Source of the DNA: Bacillota bacterium
GTDB taxonomy: Bacteria > Bacillota > Clostridia > Tissierellales > Peptoniphilaceae
NCBI GenBank assembly: GCA_023393715.1
Contig: JAEXCD010000078.1
Span: 1 to 5,331 of the forward strand
Direction: 5' to 3'
Length of the DNA: 5,331 nucleotides
The notes beneath the pieces were generated by a model that was given only the letters and a program-made list of their open reading frames with translations, was not told the DNA's origin and made no database searches. Of the stretch, positions 1-4,399 are shown in pieces. Made by a program: the position numbers and the translations under genes. Position 1 is the stretch's first letter. Each line of letters begins with the position of its first letter.

Positions 1-210
1 AAAGCCCTTTGCCGTCAGGGTATTCGCATAATTTTCCAATCCGCCGAACGTCTGCGCCGTCGGCAGCTCAAACGCGCCGCCCGTCGTGACCGCCCCCTCC
101 TTTTTCAGGGAGTTAAACAGGATCATAAATACCGGGTACACCCAGGCAATGCACAGCACGCCCAAAATAATCGAGGTGATGCGATTTTTCCATTTTTTCG
201 TCCGTGCCAT
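1..210 (-). CDS. Sugar ABC transporter permease, MalG type (CUT1), N-terminal part only
   Basis: This is the second membrane subunit of the carbohydrate importer. Only its first 70 codons are present, because the gene runs off the left edge. It begins MARTKKWKNR, a short basic cytoplasmic end. One hydrophobic segment follows at about residues 12-33, and then the stretch NSLKKEGA, which resembles the NSFK-type sequence after the first helix of MalG-family permeases. The conserved EAA loop that contacts the ATPase would lie beyond the edge. The start is well supported: AAAGGAGGTG (219-228) lies inside the end of the preceding gene, and the stop of that gene shares one base with this ATG (TAATG at 208-212). 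This indicates translational coupling and equal amounts of the two permeases. The family call rests on the N-terminus and, above all, on its place directly after a MalF-type permease. Confidence 0.9.
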   Translation of the reverse strand, partial: MARTKKWKNRITSIILGVLCIAWVYPVFMILFNSLKKEGAVTTGGAFELPTAQTFGGLENYANTLTAKGF

Positions 211-1061
211 TATTGCTGCACCTCCTTTGAGCGCGTCGATTTCAGCTGTATCAGGGATATGGCGATGACCAGGATGCAGAAGATCACAGCCTTTGCCTGT
301 CCGTAGCCCTTCCACTGCGGGCCGGAGCGACCGTAGAATGTCTGGTAAATATTCAGCGCCAGCATCTCGGTCTGGTGCGCCGGATCGCCGCCGGTCAGCG
401 CCAGGTTCTGGTCGAACAGCTTAAACCCGTTGGTCAGGCTGAGGAAGGTACAAATCGTAATCGACGGCATCAGATTCGGCAGCTTGACGCGCCACAGGAT
501 CTGGCGTTCACTCGCGCCGTCGATGCGTGCGGCTTCAATGTAATCGTTCGGGATCGACTGCAGCCCCGCGATGTAGATGATCATCATATAACCGATCTGC
601 TGCCAGCACATCAAAATGATGAGTCCGATAAAGCCGTATGGCGCGTACAGCGAAATGAGCGGCTTGCCCAAAATCGTCAGCAGACAGTTGAAAAGAATCT
701 GCCAGATATAGCCCAACACAATGCCGCCGATGAGGTTCGGCATGAAAAAGACGGATCGAAACAGGTTCGTTCCCTTGATGCCGCGCGTCAGCGCCAGGGC
801 GATGGCGAGTGCGGCAACGTTGATGCACACCGTTGATACGACCGTAAACAACGCTGTGAACCAGAATGAGTGAAAGAAATCCGCTTCGCCAAATGCAAAC
901 ACATAATTCTGTATTCCGTTAAAGTTCGCCCGGTCAATCGTAATAAATTGACAAAACGAAAGGTACAACCCCTGCAAAAAGGGCCAGACAAAGCCGATCA
1001 GAAAGGCCGCAAACGTTGGAATCACGAAGATGGGCCAATACTTCCGTATCGCTCGTTCCAT
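210..1061 (-). CDS. Sugar ABC transporter permease, MalF/UgpA type (CUT1)
   Basis: This is a membrane subunit of a CUT1-family ABC importer that forms the sugar channel together with the MalG-type partner encoded next. The protein has 283 residues, which is usual for the short MalF-like permeases of Gram-positive bacteria. Hydrophobic segments lie at about residues 11-33, 66-92, 103-127, 143-168, 197-213 and 257-274, so six helices are likely. The diagnostic EAA loop is at about 176-200 (EAARIDGA followed by KLP), which is where the ATPase docks. The family-typical LTGGDP stretch is at about 222-227. The ATG at 1061 has AAGAAGGAGT six bases upstream (1068-1077). The gene follows the binding-protein gene after a 76-base gap that holds a strong hairpin, and it overlaps the next permease by one base. 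The transported sugar cannot be inferred. The family assignment is firm. Confidence 0.97.
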   Translation of the reverse strand: MERAIRKYWPIFVIPTFAAFLIGFVWPFLQGLYLSFCQFITIDRANFNGIQNYVFAFGEADFFHSFWFTALFTVVSTVCINVAALAIALALTRGIKGTNLFRSVFFMPNLIGGIVLGYIWQILFNCLLTILGKPLISLYAPYGFIGLIILMCWQQIGYMMIIYIAGLQSIPNDYIEAARIDGASERQILWRVKLPNLMPSITICTFLSLTNGFKLFDQNLALTGGDPAHQTEMLALNIYQTFYGRSGPQWKGYGQAKAVIFCILVIAISLIQLKSTRSKEVQQ

Positions 1062-1085
1062 GTGGATACTCCTTCTTGTTTAAGA

Positions 1086-1117
1086 AAAACGAGGCGGGCG
1101 GATGCCCACCCCGTTTT
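1086..1117 (-). terminator. Hairpin with T-run between binding-protein and permease genes (likely partial terminator)
   Basis: On the minus strand, AAAACGGGGTGGGC and GCCCGCCTCGTTTT form a 14-bp stem (two G-T wobbles) around a four-base loop. The stem runs into TTTTTC and starts about 20 bases after the binding-protein stop. This is the form of an intrinsic terminator. The permease genes follow directly with their own ribosome site and no visible promoter, so read-through must occur. The likely role is partial termination, or protection of the mRNA 3' end, giving more binding protein than permease, as is known for other importer operons. That role is inferred. Confidence 0.75.
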
Positions 1118-1137
1118 GCGTCTTCGGGTGACTCAAA

Positions 1138-2463
1138 CTACTGTTGAACGGCGTATTCGCTCTCCCAGCCCGCAACGAACTTGTTGACGACATCGTCCCA
1201 GGTGCCCGTGCCTGCCGTGTAGGCCGTCAGCGCGGAGGCGAGTTCATCCTTCCACGTCTGAGAGGGAATCGTTCCGAAGTCCCAGCGAACCGGCGTCTTG
1301 CCGGCGGCGGTCATTTCCTTATCCTGCTTTACAAACAGGTTCGGCGATTCCTGAGCCGCTTTGAACGGGATGACAAAGTTCATTTCTTCCGCCATCGCCT
1401 TGGTGCCCGTCTCGGACGTGACGCACCAGTTGATGAAATCCAGCGTCGCCTTAATGTTCTCTTCCGATGCCGATTTGTTGACGCACCAGAAGTTCTCCGT
1501 GCCCGTGCACAGACCCTGCTTCGCTTCATCTCCGGCGCCGATATAAATCGGAATCATGGCCAGATCGGCATCCGTGAACGGCTTGCCTTCGCCGACGAGA
1601 TTGCCGTATTCCCAGGAACCGTTCTGGAAGAATACCGCCTGTCCGCCCAGGAATTCATTTCGGGAATCATCGCCCGTCTTGCCCGCCAATGCAGCCGGCT
1701 CACAGGTCGAGTTGTTGATGTACAGGTCAAAAATGTCCTTATAGTTCGGCAGATACTTTCCTTCGATCTTCTTGCTTGCGCTGATGCCCTGGTCCTCATA
1801 CTCGAAATGAATCGGCAGGTTTGCAAGGTGCGTCTGGTAGCGCCAGTTCGACGAGCCATCCATACCGGCTGAGGTGAATGCCGCAAAGCCAAGCTCCGCC
1901 TTGCGCGCCGTGATATCCTCGGCAACCTTCTTCAGATCCGCAAACGACTGAATGTCCTCTACCTTATATCCGGCTTTCTCCAGCAGCGTCTTGTTGACGA
2001 TAATGCCGTACGACTCGACGACATACGCCACACCCAGCGTCTGATCGCCTTCCTTCAGCGCAAAGGAATCCGACGTCAGCTGACCCAGAATATCCGAGCC
2101 CGTCAGATCGTAGCAGTAATCCTTCCAGTTCGCCAGCCCGATCGGCCCGTTGACCTGGAACAGCGTCGGCGGGTTGCTCTTCGCCATTTCGCTCATCAGC
2201 TGCTGTTCATACGTGTTCGACGCCGCCGTAACCACCGTTACCGGTACGCCGGTCTCTTCCGTATACTTCTTTGCCAAATTCTGCCACGCTTCATCCTGCT
2301 CCGGCTTGAAGTTGAGGTAGTATACCTCTCCGCTCTTCCCGTCGGATGCGGCTGTGCTGCTCTCGCTATTGCTGCTTTCGCCTTTTGTGTTTGCTCCGCC
2401 GCATGCGGTCAATAAGCCAAGGCTCATGAGCGCAGCGAGCAAAACTGCAAATGTTTTCTTCAT
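1138..2463 (-). CDS. Extracellular sugar-binding lipoprotein of an ABC importer (SBP_bac_1/COG1653-like)
   Basis: This is the surface-anchored solute receptor of the importer. It captures a sugar or oligosaccharide and passes it to the two permeases encoded downstream. The protein has 441 residues, normal for the family. Residues 1-20 are a lipoprotein signal peptide (MKKTFAVLLA then a hydrophobic core) with the lipobox LLTAC at 17-21, so Cys21 should be lipidated. A Ser/Gly-rich tether follows to about residue 45. Family landmarks are YGIIVNKTLLEKAG at about 152-165 and FLGGQAVFFQNGSW at about 271-284, the latter a hallmark of CUT1 binding proteins. The ATG is preceded by AAAGGGAG (2473-2480) at a nine-base distance. 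The 195 bases upstream hold an inverted repeat and a tandem duplication. A TATAAG at 2488-2493 could be a -10 box, but no convincing -35 goes with it, so the gene may depend on transcription from the regulator's promoter, on its own weak promoter, or on both. The ligand is unknown. Confidence 0.96.
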   Translation of the reverse strand: MKKTFAVLLAALMSLGLLTACGGANTKGESSNSESSTAASDGKSGEVYYLNFKPEQDEAWQNLAKKYTEETGVPVTVVTAASNTYEQQLMSEMAKSNPPTLFQVNGPIGLANWKDYCYDLTGSDILGQLTSDSFALKEGDQTLGVAYVVESYGIIVNKTLLEKAGYKVEDIQSFADLKKVAEDITARKAELGFAAFTSAGMDGSSNWRYQTHLANLPIHFEYEDQGISASKKIEGKYLPNYKDIFDLYINNSTCEPAALAGKTGDDSRNEFLGGQAVFFQNGSWEYGNLVGEGKPFTDADLAMIPIYIGAGDEAKQGLCTGTENFWCVNKSASEENIKATLDFINWCVTSETGTKAMAEEMNFVIPFKAAQESPNLFVKQDKEMTAAGKTPVRWDFGTIPSQTWKDELASALTAYTAGTGTWDDVVNKFVAGWESEYAVQQ

Positions 2464-2518
2464 GTGCTGGTTCTCCCTTTCTTTTTCCTTATAATTGAGC
2501 TATGCTTTCCTACTTTAT

Positions 2519-2544
2519 TTCACACCGATTTTTTTCGGTGGGAA
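2519..2544. promoter_or_regulatory. Inverted repeat upstream of the binding-protein gene (candidate operator or mRNA hairpin)
   Basis: The arms CACCGA (2523-2528) and TCGGTG (2535-2540) are perfect complements around six T bases. After one mismatch the symmetry continues with TTC (2519-2521) and GAA (2542-2544). It ends 55 bases before the binding-protein start codon. No T-run follows it in the direction of transcription, so it does not look like a terminator. It could be a protein-binding site or a 5' mRNA stem. It lacks the central CG step seen in the LacI-type operator at 3907-3934. Confidence 0.45.
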
Positions 2545-2565
2545 CATCTCACGCATTTTTTGCAT

Positions 2566-2680
2566 TTGCCTTTTCGCCGGCCCATTTCAGATCCATTCCG
2601 TTCGGCGAGGCCCTCTATCGCACTTACTTTTTGCCGCTTCGTTTCAGGTCGAGCCCGTTCAGCGAGACCCTTCATCGCAC
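2566..2680 (-). repeat. Tandem direct repeat, two units of about 57 bp, overlapping the end of the lacI-type gene
   Basis: Two adjacent copies, 2624-2680 and 2566-2623, begin on the minus strand with GTGCGAT and share the blocks CTCGC, GAACGG, CTGAAA, CGGC and AAAAG. Comparing 2642-2680 with 2585-2623 directly, I count 31 of 39 positions identical, with no gaps. The first copy contains the last 22 bases of the regulator gene, including its TGA stop. In the second copy the equivalent triplet is CGA. The period of 57 is a multiple of three. Confidence 0.8.
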
Positions 2681-3684
2681 CTTCGCACGCTCTGTCCGAT
2701 CTGAAGCGCCGTATCGAGCTGAATCTGCCGATTTGCTCCCTGCCCGTTGAGCATGTCGAGCAAAATCGCGACGGAGCTTTCTCCCATCCGCTCAGCCGGC
2801 TGAATCAGAGTGGTCAGCGTCGGAACGGTATACAGCGAGGCCGAAATGCCGTCGATTGCAATGACGGAGCAATCCTCCGGTACCGCACGCTGCGCATCGT
2901 GGAGCGCCTTCATCGCCGCAATCGCCATGGAATCCGCGATCACAAACAATGCCGTGAAGTCCTGTCTGCGCTGAATCAGGCGGCATGCCCCCTCATACGC
3001 ATCCTTCATGGCGAAGGTGCCGGTTTCCTCAACCAACCCCTCGTCGAGTTCGATCCCCGCCTCGCGCAGCGCCTCGACATAGCCCCGGTAGCGCAGCTCA
3101 CTGATCGAACGGTCGTCCTTTGAATTAAGCAGCACCGCAATTTTTCGGTGGCCGCGCTCGGTCAGGTAGCGAACTGCCCGGAACGCTTCCTTTTGATCGT
3201 CGATCGATACCGAGGAATAGGCCTCCTTCGCGAGGCTGCCAAACGTATTTGTGTACGAGCAGCAGACAAACGGAATACTGAGCGTCTCCACCTGCTCCGG
3301 CGAGTAATCAAAGCACCCGCCCAGCAGGATCAGGCCGCGCAGCTTCTTCGAGCGTGCCAGGCTCGCCGCCGCCGCCAATTCATCGTCCTTCGAGCCGATC
3401 TGGTGCGTCACCAGCGTATAGCCCGCACGCATTACCGACTGCTCGACCGACTGCATGACCGCAGAGAAAAAAGGATTTCCTATCCCGCGAACGACCAACC
3501 CGACGGTATCCGTCTGCGTTCGCACGAGATCCCGCGCGCTGCTGTTCGGCACATAGTGCAGCTTTTTTACCGCCTTCATCACGCGAAGCCGCACCGCGTC
3601 GCTGACATCCGGATGATTGTTGAGCACCCGAGAGACCGTGCTGACGGAAACGCCGCTATACTCTGCCACATCTTTGATCGTCAC
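2659..3684 (-). CDS. LacI-family transcriptional regulator, probably controlling the adjacent sugar importer
   Basis: This is a DNA-binding repressor of the LacI/GalR family that should respond to the imported sugar or a product of it. The protein has 341 residues, standard length. The helix-turn-helix covers residues 2-22 (TIKDVAEYSG then VSVSTVSRVLNN). The hinge helix is at about 47-58 (NSSARDLVRTQT), with Leu53 at the place of the conserved hinge leucine that enters the DNA minor groove. The sugar-binding, periplasmic-binding-protein-like core spans about 60-335 and includes FVIADSMAIAAMKAL at about 247-261 and VPTLTTLIQP at about 287-296. The start is GTG at 3684, with GAGAGG six bases upstream (3691-3696). 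It places the HTH at the very N-terminus, as is normal. An ATG at 3706 is out of frame. The gene lies on the same strand just upstream of the binding-protein gene, and its own upstream region carries a matching palindromic operator, so autoregulation is likely. The last 22 bases belong to a tandem repeat, so the C-terminal RCDEGSR tail may be a by-product of that repeat. Confidence 0.97.
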   Translation of the reverse strand: MTIKDVAEYSGVSVSTVSRVLNNHPDVSDAVRLRVMKAVKKLHYVPNSSARDLVRTQTDTVGLVVRGIGNPFFSAVMQSVEQSVMRAGYTLVTHQIGSKDDELAAAASLARSKKLRGLILLGGCFDYSPEQVETLSIPFVCCSYTNTFGSLAKEAYSSVSIDDQKEAFRAVRYLTERGHRKIAVLLNSKDDRSISELRYRGYVEALREAGIELDEGLVEETGTFAMKDAYEGACRLIQRRQDFTALFVIADSMAIAAMKALHDAQRAVPEDCSVIAIDGISASLYTVPTLTTLIQPAERMGESSVAILLDMLNGQGANRQIQLDTALQIGQSVRRCDEGSR

Positions 3685-3824
3685 AGCCCGCCTCTCTTTC
3701 TTTCATCCTCCTGCCCTTCGGCATTTCTGTCCCTCCGGCACGTTTCGCACCCCCGGGATGAGCTTATGCCGCCCGACACAACCCTTTGACTCAATGTACC
3801 CATTTCGGCGCAGTGTCTCCGGCT

Positions 3825-3900
3825 CGGTTGGCGCATCCCTCTGTGCGGTTTGCGCATCCGCTCACGCGATTTGCACACTCCCTCACGCGGGTTGCTTATC
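3825..3900. repeat. Degenerate 21-bp tandem repeat in the lacI-type gene leader
   Basis: Three 21-base units (3825-3845, 3846-3866, 3867-3887) and a 13-base partial fourth (3888-3900) stand head to tail. On the plus strand each starts CGGTT or similar, followed by TGCGCATC- or TGCACACT-like bases and usually CTCACG. The second and third units agree at 16 of 21 positions, the first and second at 14 of 21. The array lies between the palindromic operator and the regulator's start codon, so it would be transcribed as part of the leader. The 21-bp period equals two turns of B-DNA and also seven codons. Confidence 0.7.
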
Positions 3901-3906
3901 GTTTTC

Positions 3907-3934
3907 CCGGAAACGCTACCGGTAACGTTTCCGG
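3907..3934. promoter_or_regulatory. 28-bp palindromic operator, LacI/GalR type
   Basis: The arms CCGGAAACG (3907-3915) and CGTTTCCGG (3926-3934) flank TACCGGTA (3917-3924). The whole is symmetrical about 3920/3921 with one mismatched pair (3916/3925). The central CG step and the A/T-rich flanks fit LacI-family sites, and the core resembles the TTACCGGTAA centre known for the E. coli GntR operator. Two further imperfect symmetries, each with a central CG, are centred 6 bp either side (3914/3915 and 3926/3927). The site lies just downstream of the start predicted from the promoter at 3945-3973, a position that would block transcription of the regulator gene. Confidence 0.8.
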
Positions 3935-3944
3935 TTTCGCCCCT

Positions 3945-3973
3945 ATCCTACCCCAAGAATCCTGCGGTGTCAA
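3945..3973 (-). promoter_or_regulatory. Sigma-A-type promoter of the lacI-type gene
   Basis: On the minus strand there is a perfect -35 TTGACA (3968-3973), a 17-base spacer, and the -10 TAGGAT (3945-3950, four of six consensus bases). An A-tract, GCAAAAAAATGCG (3984-3996), sits at roughly -46 to -58, where an UP element would act. Transcription would start near 3938, giving a leader of about 250 bases before the GTG at 3684 and placing the palindrome inside the first 35 transcribed bases. Confidence 0.8.
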
Positions 3974-4176
3974 GATCCATTTGCGCATTTTTTTGCTTTC
4001 GGCGGTCACTTCGGCGCTCACTTTTGTTCACGGTATGCAGCGTATTTCTTTTTTGCTGTTTCTGTGCGGCGCGATAGAGCAGCTGTGATCTCTTCTTTCG
4101 CTCCACCGATTAACCTCTTTATTGATTTCAATGATTGTATTATTGTCTGCTTTTTATAAACTTTTTAATAATGGCA
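3974..4176. other. Divergent intergenic region with a 12-bp direct repeat, no gene seen
   Basis: This stretch lies between the regulator promoter and the candidate promoter of the right-hand gene. It contains two adjacent 12-mers, TTCGGCGGTCAC (3998-4009) and TTCGGCGCTCAC (4010-4021), which differ at one base. From about 4100 the sequence becomes A+T-rich. I see no start codon with a credible ribosome site and no RNA gene. Confidence 0.5.
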
Positions 4177-4205
4177 TTGCGCCGCTGTACTTTGTGTCCT
4201 ATAAT
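4177..4205 (+). promoter_or_regulatory. Candidate promoter of the zinc-ribbon gene
   Basis: A perfect -10 TATAAT (4200-4205) is preceded, at a 17-base spacing, by TTGCGC (4177-4182), which matches only the first three consensus -35 bases. Transcription would start near 4212, leaving a leader of almost 190 bases before the ATG at 4400. Confidence 0.45.
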
Positions 4206-4399
4206 GGCGCCAAAGGAGGGGTATCGCGTAGGGATCATGACTTCAAAACGACCTTCTCGAAGAATCCGGCGCGCTGGATGAATGTCAGAAATAAAACGCA
4301 AAGAGATACGATAAATGATTTGCGCCTCGACAAAAGCATCGTGTTAAAAGAATACAAAATAGGACACAATAACGGACGGCTATCGGACAGGAGAAAATT
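4206..4399 (+). other. Leader region of the zinc-ribbon gene, with an unexplained ribosome-site-like sequence
   Basis: No convincing gene is present. AAAGGAGGGG at 4212-4221 would be an excellent ribosome site, but the nearest ATG (4237-4239) is 17 bases past its AGGAGG core and opens a frame of only 14 codons. This may be a remnant of a lost gene, a leader peptide or chance. The true ribosome site of the next gene is AGGAGA at 4389-4394. Confidence 0.35.

Noticed and set aside
2490..2495. Plus-strand TATAAT next to the binding-protein start
   Set aside because: No -35 lies at a suitable distance and no plus-strand gene follows. The overlapping minus-strand TATAAG is a possible -10 for the binding-protein gene, but it also lacks a good -35.
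2523..2540. Inverted repeat read as a terminator of the regulator gene
   Set aside because: On the minus strand the stem is short, the A/T run is in the loop, and no T-run follows the stem.
2464..3123. Plus-strand open frame of 219 codons opposite the regulator gene and its 3' spacer
   Set aside because: It lies mostly antisense to a clear LacI-family gene, starts at a non-ATG next to the binding-protein start, has no ribosome site and matches no family.
3704..3712. AGGAGG followed directly by ATG, 22 bases upstream of the regulator start
   Set aside because: There is no spacing between the site and the ATG, the ATG is out of frame with the regulator, and its frame ends after 16 codons.
3148..3789. 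Plus-strand open frame of 213 codons antisense to the regulator
   Set aside because: It is Arg-rich, as expected of the opposite strand of a G+C-rich gene, and has no ribosome site or recognisable domain.
3825..3900. 21-bp repeats considered as a CRISPR array
   Set aside because: The units abut with no spacers, are too short and degenerate, and no cas gene is present.
3786..4088. Plus-strand frame of 100 codons translating the 21-bp repeats and operator
   Set aside because: It starts at TTG without a ribosome site and crosses the regulator's operator and promoter; the repeated peptide simply reflects the DNA repeat.
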